Below, piece by piece: positions 16,866 through 24,924 of a stretch of DNA of 54,865 bases. Each line of letters starts with the position of its first letter. Within the stretch, counting starts at the first letter, position 1. Below the pieces are notes generated by a model. It saw only the letters and a list, made by a program, of their open reading frames with translations, made no database searches and was not told where the DNA came from. Position numbers and translations under genes: made by a program. Source of the DNA: Ancylomarina salipaludis (GTDB taxonomy: Bacteria; Bacteroidota; Bacteroidia; Bacteroidales; Marinifilaceae); contig NZ_SAXA01000020.1 of assembly GCF_004122035.1 (NCBI RefSeq), forward strand, positions 1 through 54,865, given 5' to 3'.

Positions 16866-19800
16866 TTAAAATTTAACATTAAGACCAAACATATACGAAG
16901 CTGTTGTTAAGCCTTCAGGGTCTTTGCCCTGGTTGTTAGCAGCCCAATACCACGCGTTATCCACCTGGAAACTGAATGCCACTGATTTGGCTCCAATTTT
17001 TGACAAGTATTTCTCAGGAAGATTGTACGACAAGCTCAGGTTTCTGAGCTTAATAAAAGAGGCATCAACAAAGTTTCTATCGGCATAATTCCATAATCTA
17101 CCCCGGAATCCATCTCCCCTGTCTGCTTCGAAAGTACTTCTTGGCACATCGGTAATGAGTTCATCGCCTGGCTTTCTCCAACGTTTAGTAATTTCTTTAT
17201 AATACTGCCCCGATGCACCTTCACCAAAATTGCCATAAGCTCTTGATGGCGATTTCCATGCTGACATCAAATGACCTCCATGAAAAATCATCAGTGCCGA
17301 AAGGCTGAATCCTTTGTAGCTAAATGAATTTCTTAATGATCCACTATAGACAGGTTGTTTAACCCCCAGCTCTTTAATGGCGTCCAAATCCTGTAAGTCT
17401 TCATAAACAGCTTCACCCTCGGCATTATAGACCATCGGTTGTCCTTCTGCATTTAGGCCAGCATATTTATAACCGTAAATAGAATAGTAAGAATTACCAA
17501 CCTCAAACATCGGATTGGAAGTTAAATAATCCTTATATGAATTGGGTGTGATATCAACATCGACCACTTCATTTTTATTATGAGAGAAACTTAAAGCTGC
17601 TTGCCATGAAAAATATTTTTGTTTAATAATCAGGCCGCTTAAAGCGATCTCGACCCCCCTATTTTCCATTTCACCATTATTCAAATACATATATTCGAAA
17701 CCATAGGTAGGATCGAGTTTAGTATTTGAAATCAAATCGTCGCTAAAGCGCTTGTAATAATCAAATGATCCTGATAAACGATTGTTCAAAACTGAAAAGT
17801 CGACACCAATATTTTTAGTGGAGGTACGCTCCCAGCGTAAGTTAGGGTTTGCAGGGTTGTATATTCGTCCTGTAGTCTGGTTAGTCAGTCTGGAATTGCC
17901 ATAGAAAGCAACCAAATGTGCCGTTTCGGTGGTTGGTATATTACCATTGATACCATAAGTGGCACGTAATTTCAACCTGTTCAACCATTCCAAGTTAATA
18001 AAAGACTCTTCTGTTAAATTCCAACTGGCTCCCACCGACCACAATGGACGATACAAATATTCTGCAGATTGTCCAAAAAGATTAGAAAGGTCATAACGAA
18101 TACTGGCTGTAAAATTGTATTTATTTTGGAAAGAGTAACCCAGATTGCTATAAAAAGAAGCAAATCTTCTTTTAGCATGTTTCAAATAAGTGACCTGATC
18201 TGAGTAATTCCCAAATTGAGAACTCGAATAACCATTAACCAAAGCTTTGGCATCAACAGGAATATGAGAATCTAACTCAGCATCATAACCAAAAAGTTTA
18301 TACTTGTCTGCCTTAGACTTAATTTGCTGAATCTCATTTCCTGCCAAAAAGGTCACATGATGATCTTCGGCAAAAACATTGTTAAAATTAATCTGGTTAC
18401 GGAACAGGTATTCATTGGAATGGCTCTTATTATTCTCGTATGTGTCTCCAACAGGAATGGCAAAGGACACTGATCCATCATCTTCAATTTGAGCGGTTTT
18501 ATTAAAGGTTCTTCGCATACTTTCTGACTCCTGGTAGTCGAAATACTCAGTCTCATCATATGTTTTTTCATATGAGAATTTCATATCATAGTTCAACCAC
18601 TTTGCCAGCTTAACATTAAGACCTAAGTTGGTACGAAGATTAAGAGAAGTACTCTCGTTCTTATTCAATTTTAACTCATCGAGCAGATTAAAATCAAGGG
18701 AAAACAGACCTTCATGATCATCAATAAATTGTTGATCGTCGGCACCAACATCTGCTCTTAAAAAAGTAGATGCATTACCAAAATCATCGACAAAGGATTC
18801 GTAAGGAAGTTTATTGGAATACCCCCACGCATTAACCGACGTGTTTTTACTTTCCTTGTATATGGCATTAATACCATAAGTCAACTTCACTTTATTGTCA
18901 AGAAAATTCAATTGATTGTTAATGTTCATTCTCAACTGATCACTTGAATTATTATCCACATCGCCTTTCCATTTCACGTAATTAAAAGATAAAAACATAT
19001 TGGAATAATCGGTTCCCTGCGAAACATTGAAATTGACCTGAGTCTGCTTCTTAGGTTGCAGAATGAATTTCTTAAAATCGTTGTGATAGTTATTCTTTCT
19101 CAGCTTATCAATACCTGCATTGGCCTCTGCCTGTGTTATTTCACCCATCTCGGCAGCATACATCAATGCTAGTGCAGGAGAAGGTGTAAACCCACCATTA
19201 CGCAATTCGGTAATTCGACCAATCTTATCATTTTGATACTCTTCATAGTTGGCTAAATATTCCATCTCCATATCAATCACTTCACTGGAACTAGCATAAT
19301 CGTAGTAACCAAAATCGGGTTTCCCTTCGTATCTGTAATCAACCGAGGCACTAAACTGAGCCTTTCCTTTTTTCCCCTTTTTGGTGGTAACAATAATAAC
19401 ACCATTTGCCGAACGAGATCCGTAAATCGAAGCTGCCGCTGCATCCTTCAATACATTAATACTCTCCACATCAGCAGGATTGATATCATCAAGAGATAGT
19501 GAAGAAGTTGCAAAACCATCTATCACAATTAGTGGACGATAATCTGACTCAACACCCGAATCATTTCCAGTGCTTGGACGGGATAATTTATTCACCCCTC
19601 TCACTCTCAACTCATTGCCATAGGTAACCAGTCCGGGGGCTAAGCCCTCAATACTTTTACTTAGGTTCTCACTAATTCTGAGCTGAAGCTCTTCAGCATC
19701 AATAGTTACAAAAGACCCGGAAGCCCGCTCACGAGATATGGTTTGGTAACCCGTTACCACAACCTCACTCAATTGACTTTTATCGGCTACTAAACTCACA

Positions 19801-20402
19801 TTTTGTAAGACCTGATCTGTAATCTCAATTTCCTGAGCAATCATACCCACAAATGAGAAAATCAGAACACAGCCACCTTCAGGGATCTTAATGCTGTAAT
19901 GACCATCGATATTAGTGGCTACACCTAAAGTGGTTCCTTTTACAACAACTGATACGCCCGGTAAGGTATGCCCACCTGCATCAGTTACAAGACCTTTAAG
20001 CTCTCTCTTCTTTTCTTGCTGTTTCTGAATGACTTCCGGGGCTTTTTCACGAATTACCACCACCTGGTTATCGATGTAGTAATCTAATCCTGTATCCTTC
20101 AGACAGGCCTCCAATATTTGTTCAAGGGAAGCATCTTCAACTTGTATTTGATCCACTTCAATCTCCTTAATTGCATTTTCGCTATACACAAAAGTATAAG
20201 TTGAATTAGCTTTCAGTTCCTGAAAGACTTCTTTCAAACTGGAATTTTCCATTCTGATAGATATGGAATTCCCTTGACAAAATCCTTCTGCCGCTACGCT
20301 AAATACTCCCCAAAAGAGTATAATGGTCGTTAATTTCATAACCCTTAAGGTTTTTTTCCAGACATAACTTCTGTAATGCCCGAAGACTTGATTTTTTTTC
20401 AT
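16866..20402 (-). CDS. SusC/RagA-family TonB-dependent transporter with STN domain (locus 1)
   Basis: A protein of 1178 residues. After an N-terminal signal segment (MKLTTIILFWGVFSVAAEGFCQ) comes an STN domain (about 45-118, SISIRMENSSLKEVFQEL), then a CarboxypepD_reg domain (about 130-215, GLVTDAGGHTLPGVSVVVKG), the TonB-box/plug region (LSEVVVTGYQT; DINPADVESINVLKDAAAASIYG and SANGVIIVTTKKG) and a barrel ending in ...FGLNVKF. The STN domain contacts a FecR-type anti-sigma factor, and fecR is just upstream, so import probably signals to the ECF sigma factor at 21996-22550. It imports an unknown ligand with the SusD protein encoded 10 bp downstream. Confidence 0.95.
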   Translation of the reverse strand: MKKNQVFGHYRSYVWKKTLRVMKLTTIILFWGVFSVAAEGFCQGNSISIRMENSSLKEVFQELKANSTYTFVYSENAIKEIEVDQIQVEDASLEQILEACLKDTGLDYYIDNQVVVIREKAPEVIQKQQEKKRELKGLVTDAGGHTLPGVSVVVKGTTLGVATNIDGHYSIKIPEGGCVLIFSFVGMIAQEIEITDQVLQNVSLVADKSQLSEVVVTGYQTISRERASGSFVTIDAEELQLRISENLSKSIEGLAPGLVTYGNELRVRGVNKLSRPSTGNDSGVESDYRPLIVIDGFATSSLSLDDINPADVESINVLKDAAAASIYGSRSANGVIIVTTKKGKKGKAQFSASVDYRYEGKPDFGYYDYASSSEVIDMEMEYLANYEEYQNDKIGRITELRNGGFTPSPALALMYAAEMGEITQAEANAGIDKLRKNNYHNDFKKFILQPKKQTQVNFNVSQGTDYSNMFLSFNYVKWKGDVDNNSSDQLRMNINNQLNFLDNKVKLTYGINAIYKESKNTSVNAWGYSNKLPYESFVDDFGNASTFLRADVGADDQQFIDDHEGLFSLDFNLLDELKLNKNESTSLNLRTNLGLNVKLAKWLNYDMKFSYEKTYDETEYFDYQESESMRRTFNKTAQIEDDGSVSFAIPVGDTYENNKSHSNEYLFRNQINFNNVFAEDHHVTFLAGNEIQQIKSKADKYKLFGYDAELDSHIPVDAKALVNGYSSSQFGNYSDQVTYLKHAKRRFASFYSNLGYSFQNKYNFTASIRYDLSNLFGQSAEYLYRPLWSVGASWNLTEESFINLEWLNRLKLRATYGINGNIPTTETAHLVAFYGNSRLTNQTTGRIYNPANPNLRWERTSTKNIGVDFSVLNNRLSGSFDYYKRFSDDLISNTKLDPTYGFEYMYLNNGEMENRGVEIALSGLIIKQKYFSWQAALSFSHNKNEVVDVDITPNSYKDYLTSNPMFEVGNSYYSIYGYKYAGLNAEGQPMVYNAEGEAVYEDLQDLDAIKELGVKQPVYSGSLRNSFSYKGFSLSALMIFHGGHLMSAWKSPSRAYGNFGEGASGQYYKEITKRWRKPGDELITDVPRSTFEADRGDGFRGRLWNYADRNFVDASFIKLRNLSLSYNLPEKYLSKIGAKSVAFSFQVDNAWYWAANNQGKDPEGLTTASYMFGLNVKF

Positions 20403-20428
20403 AAATTTGGATTATCGGTTATTATTTG

Positions 20429-20482
20429 GCGCAACTAGTCCTTGCGCTTTATTTAACTTGAGGGGATGTTGGTAGCATCCCC
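20429..20482. other. Two tandem hairpins between fecR and susC-1
   Basis: GCGCAA/TTGCGC (20429-20447) and the 8-bp stem GGGGATGC/CATCCCC type (20462-20482) lie in the 84-bp gap. On the coding (minus) strand neither is followed by a T run, so they are not standard terminators. They may set the fecR:susC expression ratio or protect the susC mRNA end. Confidence 0.55.
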
Positions 20483-20486
20483 TTTT

Positions 20487-21638
20487 TTAGTTCACTGTAA
20501 TCACATTACCTTTTATAACAAAAGAAGCATCACCAGTGCCTTCAATAAGGCTTAATATGGATTCAATTTCGCCATAACGTAAGACATCAACCGAAAAATG
20601 GGCTTCCTTAACTGATGAATTCCCGAAGAATATTTTCACATCATACCAACGAGCCAAATCGTACATGATATCTTCCAAACGGCGGTTATCAAAAATGAAC
20701 CGTCCATTTTTCCATGCAATTACAGACTCAATATTGGCTTGAGACACCTGCATAGAATTATCTGATTTCTGAATATGAACCTGCTTGCCCGGAACCAAAA
20801 TTCTGCCATCCCCCAGGGCATTTTTCACTTCCACACTACCTTCTACAAGAGTGGAAATCACCTGGTTTTCATCGGCATATGAGCGAAGATTAAATTCGGT
20901 ACCCAGAACTTTTAAATTCATTCCCTGACTTTCAACGATAAAAGGTTTAGCCTCATCTTTAGCCACATCAAAATAAAGTTCTCCTTTGGCTATCACTTTA
21001 CGCTGGTTATCGGCAAAAACTGAAGGAAACTCCAAATATGAATCAGCATTTAACCAAACCTTTGTCCCATCAGGCAATTCAACCTGATATTCTCCTCCAA
21101 TAGGGGTAACAATTTTGTTTAAACGGGTCAGCTTATTAGAAAGTAAACTGTCAGAATTAATGGATAGTTTTTCATCATCCTTTCTCACCAGCAAATGATC
21201 TTTGGTGCGAATTAACATAGAGGTATCTACCTTTAAATCGACAACATCACCATTGGCAAAATACAAAATAGCATGACTGCTTCCGGGAACAATAGTTGTT
21301 GTTTCGGTCATCACCTCATCATATTGTGGGTTTTGTGTCAATATAAGAAAACCTATAGCTATGGGTAAAATAAGGATGGCAGCATAGGCGAGCCAATGCT
21401 GAAGCAAATGCTTATTTAAGAGCTGCTTTTCAATTTTAGTCCAAGCTTTGTCAAGATCGCAACCATCATATTCAAAACTCATCTTCAGAATATTCTCCTT
21501 AGTTACAATCTTTTCAAAAAGATTACGATGCAGAGGCGTTTCTAACCATTGGTTTAATTCCTGTTCCTGTTCATCATTTAGTTGTCCATTTAAATAACGA
21601 ACTATCAATTTTGATATCTTATAATTTGGTGTCTGCAT
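20487..21638 (-). CDS. FecR-family anti-sigma factor
   Basis: A protein of 383 residues. A cytoplasmic N-terminal region (about 1-75) would bind the ECF sigma factor. One membrane helix spans about 80-102 (LAYAAILILPIAIGFLIL). The periplasmic FecR domain follows (PGSSHAILYFANGDVVDL; LNKIVTPIGGEYQVELPDGTKVWLNADSYLEFP; FDVAKDEAKPFIVESQGMNLKVLGTEFNLRSY), then a short C-terminal STN-contact region (RRLEDIMYDLARWYDVKIFF...). It holds the sigma factor until the STN domain of the loaded SusC signals. It is upstream of susC in the same direction; the sigma gene is 357 bp further upstream rather than adjacent. Confidence 0.94.
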   Translation of the reverse strand: MQTPNYKISKLIVRYLNGQLNDEQEQELNQWLETPLHRNLFEKIVTKENILKMSFEYDGCDLDKAWTKIEKQLLNKHLLQHWLAYAAILILPIAIGFLILTQNPQYDEVMTETTTIVPGSSHAILYFANGDVVDLKVDTSMLIRTKDHLLVRKDDEKLSINSDSLLSNKLTRLNKIVTPIGGEYQVELPDGTKVWLNADSYLEFPSVFADNQRKVIAKGELYFDVAKDEAKPFIVESQGMNLKVLGTEFNLRSYADENQVISTLVEGSVEVKNALGDGRILVPGKQVHIQKSDNSMQVSQANIESVIAWKNGRFIFDNRRLEDIMYDLARWYDVKIFFGNSSVKEAHFSVDVLRYGEIESILSLIEGTGDASFVIKGNVITVN

Positions 21639-21823
21639 TTTCTCTGAATTTTAACTCTAAGAAACGCTTGCGTTAAAACAGGGTGACAGAATATTTGTAT
21701 TTTTTTAACAATTGTTGACTTTTTTAAAAGAAATTGTACCAAACACCTAGCTTTATAACGCATTCAGTTCACACAGAAACCTGAATAACAACAATTTTTA
21801 TATAAAATGAAAAAAAACTGAAT

Positions 21824-21952
21824 ATGGATTATACTCAAAAATATCAGCAGCATTACCATGAATATGCAAATCTATGGGAAGCTTCGGGATTGCTGTCCCA
21901 TCCCTATATTTACCGGGATCTTAAGAGGAAAGTTAAAGGAAAATATTTTTAG
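21824..21952 (+). CDS. Possible small protein, 42 residues, unrecognised
   Basis: A plus-strand frame opposite to its neighbours lies in the 357-bp gap between the sigma and anti-sigma genes. It starts MDYTQKYQQHYHEY, is rich in Tyr, His, Lys and Gln, and ends DLKRKVKGKYF. Upstream is AT-rich with no clear ribosome site, as is usual in this phylum. It has no motif I know and could be a relic, a real small protein or chance. The rest of the gap (21639-21823 and 21953-21995) shows nothing certain. Confidence 0.3.
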   Translation: MDYTQKYQQHYHEYANLWEASGLLSHPYIYRDLKRKVKGKYF

Positions 21953-21995
21953 TTGTTAAGTACTTAGTACTCCATACTTTTTTTTAGTTAGCGAC

Positions 21996-22550
21996 TTAGT
22001 TCAATAATAAGAATAGAACCCAATGTGCCCCTTTCAAGCGTTCGCGTAGAAATTGGTAGGCTCTTTTTTTAAGAGTCTTAACGGTATTTACAGATACCTC
22101 AAGTTCCGCGGCAATTTCAGGATTCGATAAACCATTCATGCTCATCACTACTATACGACGTGATTGTGGGGACAATTCCTTTATTGCTTCATAAACTTCA
22201 GCATACACCTCTTCTTCAATCACGGCATCATCAAAATACTCATCAGTGGACAAGGACAGAATTTCTGATTGATTTTTGCTTTTCACTTTCTCATGACGAA
22301 GGTGGTTGAGGCAATTGTTGCGTACTGCTGTATAGAGATAACTTTTTATGGCACTAAAATCTGATATTTGTTCACGACTTCGCCATAGACCCAAAAAAGC
22401 TTCCTGCACAAGGTCATCGCTGGTCGCATCTTCGTCGATATATTTTTTAGCAAACCCCCTAAGTGGTCGATAATACTGATCAAACATTTTTTTGAACACC
22501 AATCGGTTACCCTCGCGAAGTTGCATTATCATCAAACGATCATTCTCCAT
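21996..22550 (-). CDS. ECF RNA polymerase sigma factor, FecI-like
   Basis: A protein of 184 residues, the usual length. Region 2 is at about 10-80 (FKKMFDQYYRPLRGFAKKYI; SDDLVQEAFLGLWRSRE; YLYTAVRNNCLNHLRH) and binds the -10 element and core enzyme. Region 4 is at about 120-175 (ELSPQSRRIVVMSMNGLSNPEIAAELEVSVNTVKTLKKRAYQFLRE) with a helix-turn-helix for the -35 element. It should drive SusCD locus 1 when released by FecR. A good promoter abuts the start codon, giving an almost leaderless mRNA. Confidence 0.94.
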   Translation of the reverse strand: MENDRLMIMQLREGNRLVFKKMFDQYYRPLRGFAKKYIDEDATSDDLVQEAFLGLWRSREQISDFSAIKSYLYTAVRNNCLNHLRHEKVKSKNQSEILSLSTDEYFDDAVIEEEVYAEVYEAIKELSPQSRRIVVMSMNGLSNPEIAAELEVSVNTVKTLKKRAYQFLRERLKGAHWVLFLLLN

Positions 22551-22557
22551 AAAAGCT

Positions 22558-22587
22558 CAAAATTAGAAATAGAAATGGAATTTCCAA
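22558..22587 (-). promoter_or_regulatory. Housekeeping promoter of the ECF sigma gene
   Basis: On the minus strand TTG (22587-22585) and TAATTTTG (22565-22558) are separated by 19 bp, matching the Bacteroidota consensus in both boxes and spacing. The expected start of transcription, about 5-7 bp on, falls within a few bases of the ATG at 22550. Confidence 0.6.
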
Positions 22588-22867
22588 ATCTGAACAACTA
22601 GAATAATATCTTGTTATTAATCAAATACACTTTAATCATTAAACTCTTAAAAAAAAATGAAAATATGACTTTTAATAAGATGCTTCACCCAAAAAATGAG
22701 AATCCAAAAAGCTGTTTTAAGGGTAAAACACAATACTCAATTCTGCTGATTCCAATTAATCCTAGTTTACAATCATACATTCAGCTTACAAATAACTATA
22801 ATATAAAATTTAATAATCATGCATTAATACAAATAAGACACAATGATCTTTTAAACTTGCTATTTCT
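22588..22867. other. Divergent intergenic DNA, no supported gene
   Basis: This AT-rich stretch lies between the ECF sigma promoter and the promoter of the transglutaminase-fold gene. A 110-codon plus-strand frame (22611-22943) is open but rich in Asn, Lys, Ile and Leu with no domain pattern. It spans the promoter of the next gene and ends four bases before its start, so I do not call it. Confidence 0.4.
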
Positions 22868-22897
22868 TTGCAGGACAAAAGCTTTAAGTTACTTTTG
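22868..22897 (+). promoter_or_regulatory. Strong promoter of the transglutaminase-fold lipoprotein gene
   Basis: TTG (22868-22870, in CTTTG), 19 bp, then TACTTTTG (22890-22897) fits the Bacteroidota -33/-7 consensus. The leader of about 44 nt carries a small hairpin TGGGA-TCAAG-TCCCA (22913-22927), 20 bp before the ATG. Confidence 0.7.
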
Positions 22898-22946
22898 CAC
22901 GATTAAAAAAAATGGGATCAAGTCCCAATTAAATAAAGATTAGAAA

Positions 22947-23972
22947 ATGATGATAAGGATGAGATGGATGTTATTTCTTGCTGTAGTTGTGCTTAGCAGT
23001 TGCAGTAAAGTACCGGAAAGAAATTTTGAATTTAATTATAAAGTGAGCCTGCAAGCCAATTCAGGTAAAAATATGAAGGTTTGGATTCCAATCCCCAAAT
23101 CAAACGAAATTCAAAACATTAGCGAACTAAGTATTGATACCGAAATCCCCTATTCAATTAAAACTGAAGAGAAGCATGGTAATACTTACTTTTATGCCGA
23201 TTTAAAAGAAGGTTTAACCAAAGCAACGGACATTAACATTCATTTTAATGTGAACAGAAAGCAACGAAGTGCTGCTAAATTTAATGGCGTTAATACAAAC
23301 CAATATCTAAATGCAAACCGCTTGGTTCCTGTGGGCGGACGATTCGATTCAATTGTAAAAGCAAACCATTTTTCACCTGAAAACATGAAGGCTGTCTACG
23401 ATTTTGTTTTGAATGAAATGTATTATGGCAAACCTAAAGCTCAAAATCCATCAGATCATTATTATGCCAGCTTACCAGCTACCATCAAAAAAGGCATTAG
23501 CAAGGACAGTGTCGTATCCCTTTATCTGAATACCACAAAAATTGCGGGAGAATTTACTTTTGGAAACGGGAACTCAAATTACGCCTGCGACATATCTGTG
23601 GGTAATTGCACAGACTTCCATTCCTACTTTATGTCTTTGGCTCGTAGCATACAAGTTCCTGCACGTTTTCATATTGGCTTTTCAATTCCTGAAGGGAAAA
23701 AAGGAAATATTGGGGGCTACCACTGTTGGGCTGACTATCACCAAAACAAGACATGGCTTCCTGTAGATATTTCAGAAGCTGACAAAGCACCTGAAAAAGC
23801 CAATTTCTATTTTGGAAATCTGGATGCCAATCGTGTGGAAATGACTCAAGGTCGTGATTTAATTCTTAAAGGCTACACAAAAGGAGCTGTCAACTTTTTT
23901 GTCTACCCCATTGTGGAGTGTGACGGACAAGCTGCTGCATACACAAAATCATTCTCTTTTAAAGAGATCTAA
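22947..23972 (+). CDS. Transglutaminase-like (papain-fold) lipoprotein
   Basis: A protein of 341 residues. A short basic N-terminus and hydrophobic stretch end at a lipobox VLSSC, so it is a membrane-anchored lipoprotein outside the cytoplasm. The first about 125 residues form a beta-rich domain (YKVSLQANSGKNMKVWIPIP), as seen in many bacterial transglutaminase-like proteins. The core triad is visible: Cys221 in VGNCTDFHSYF, His259 in GGYHCWADY and Asp274 in PVDISEADK. Such proteins are usually cysteine proteases or amidases rather than true crosslinkers. It lies between two SusCD loci on the opposite strand, with its own promoter and terminator, so a link to either locus is only positional. 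Confidence 0.88.
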   Translation: MMIRMRWMLFLAVVVLSSCSKVPERNFEFNYKVSLQANSGKNMKVWIPIPKSNEIQNISELSIDTEIPYSIKTEEKHGNTYFYADLKEGLTKATDINIHFNVNRKQRSAAKFNGVNTNQYLNANRLVPVGGRFDSIVKANHFSPENMKAVYDFVLNEMYYGKPKAQNPSDHYYASLPATIKKGISKDSVVSLYLNTTKIAGEFTFGNGNSNYACDISVGNCTDFHSYFMSLARSIQVPARFHIGFSIPEGKKGNIGGYHCWADYHQNKTWLPVDISEADKAPEKANFYFGNLDANRVEMTQGRDLILKGYTKGAVNFFVYPIVECDGQAAAYTKSFSFKEI

Positions 23973-24000
23973 ACGGAATAACTAAGACGAATTTGAAAAG

Positions 24001-24025
24001 GCTGGGGAAACTCAGCTTTTTTTTA
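24001..24025 (+). terminator. Intrinsic terminator of the transglutaminase-fold gene
   Basis: Stem GCTGGG/CTCAGC (one G-T pair) with a GAAA tetraloop is followed by eight T. An overlapping GGGGAA/TTCCCC pairing (to 24035) may also help stop the convergent response-regulator transcript. Confidence 0.85.
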
Positions 24026-24056
24026 TTCTTCCCCTAATAGCTTGTCAAAAACAAAC

Positions 24057-24827
24057 TTATTGGTTTAACCATTTTTTAAACTCCGAACATCTATCCTGAC
24101 TAACAATAGCATCCATTGCTTCCTCACAAGTCGGATTAAGATTCAATTTTATTCTCGTCTTTGAATAGTAAGTCATATCTATTATGGAAGGATAACTAAC
24201 GATGAATTTTCTATTGATCCTAAAAAAGATATTGGGATCTAGTTTTTTTTCAAGGTTTGCCAAAGTCCCATCAAACAAATAACGAGTTCCATCCTTACTA
24301 AAAAGATAACAGGCTTTTCCATCAGCCATAAAATATGAAACTTGTTCTAAATCCAGAGATAGAATACGATCGCCACGACTTACCATAAAACGCTCCTGAT
24401 ACTTTTGACCACCAATAATAGATTGCAGAGAATTTTGCAAAGATTCAATATCAACCGACTTTGGCTTAACAAACATATCATCATATTTATTAAGAGCCTG
24501 CTCCAAATCATCTTCATCAATAGGTTTCAATAGGTAATCGATACTACACTGTTTAAAAGCCTGAATAGCATACTGATCGTAGGCCGTTGTGAATATCACA
24601 GGCGTTTTCAGTTCCAATTGTTCGAATATAGAAAAGCTGTTGCCATCACCTAAATGAACATCCATAAAGATAAGATCAACCTCATTCTCAGAAAACCAAG
24701 CCACAGCCTGACTCACATTCTCAAGCTTAACCTTGATGTCTATTCCATCTGGCCGCAAGCTCAATAGGCTATTTCCCAACTCACGAGCTGCAAGATGCTC
24801 ATCCTCTACTATCGCAACACTAATCAT
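24057..24827 (-). CDS. LytTR-family response regulator
   Basis: The start is at 24827 (MISVAIVEDEHLAAREL); a longer open frame would run backwards into susD-2 and has no family match. The length is 256 residues. The receiver domain (1-125) has the acidic pair at Glu8-Asp9, phospho-acceptor Asp56 in DLIFMDVHLGDG, Thr80/81 and Lys101 in LLKPID. The LytTR DNA-binding domain (about 150-256; DRILSLDLEQVSYFMADGKACYLF, NIFFRINRKFIVSYPSI) binds direct repeats of DNA. The matching LytS-type kinase is at 32745-34673, on the far side of the SusCD-protease block. It lies downstream of susD-2 but behind a terminator, so it probably has its own promoter in 24828-24924. Confidence 0.93.
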   Translation of the reverse strand: MISVAIVEDEHLAARELGNSLLSLRPDGIDIKVKLENVSQAVAWFSENEVDLIFMDVHLGDGNSFSIFEQLELKTPVIFTTAYDQYAIQAFKQCSIDYLLKPIDEDDLEQALNKYDDMFVKPKSVDIESLQNSLQSIIGGQKYQERFMVSRGDRILSLDLEQVSYFMADGKACYLFSKDGTRYLFDGTLANLEKKLDPNIFFRINRKFIVSYPSIIDMTYYSKTRIKLNLNPTCEEAMDAIVSQDRCSEFKKWLNQ

Positions 24828-24859
24828 ACCTCGAATATTTAGTCTACAAATGTAAAAAG

Positions 24860-24892
24860 AAATGGGGCAGTCTTTATCAGAAAGCCCCATTT
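24860..24892 (-). terminator. Intrinsic terminator after susD-2
   Basis: Stem AAATGGGGC/GCCCCATTT (24860-24868 with 24884-24892) with a 15-nt loop that can itself pair (CTTT/AAAG). A TTTCTTTTT run follows on the minus strand. It separates susD-2 from the response-regulator gene. Confidence 0.8.
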
Positions 24893-24924
24893 TTGATTCA
24901 GATAATTTTATTAACCTCTTACAA

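Noticed and set aside
16856-16888. Longer start for susD-1
   Set aside because: It would put 11 residues before a clean lipoprotein signal and overlap the end of susC-1.
22611-22943. 110-codon frame upstream of the transglutaminase-fold gene
   Set aside because: Low-complexity composition, and it spans a full-consensus promoter for the next gene.
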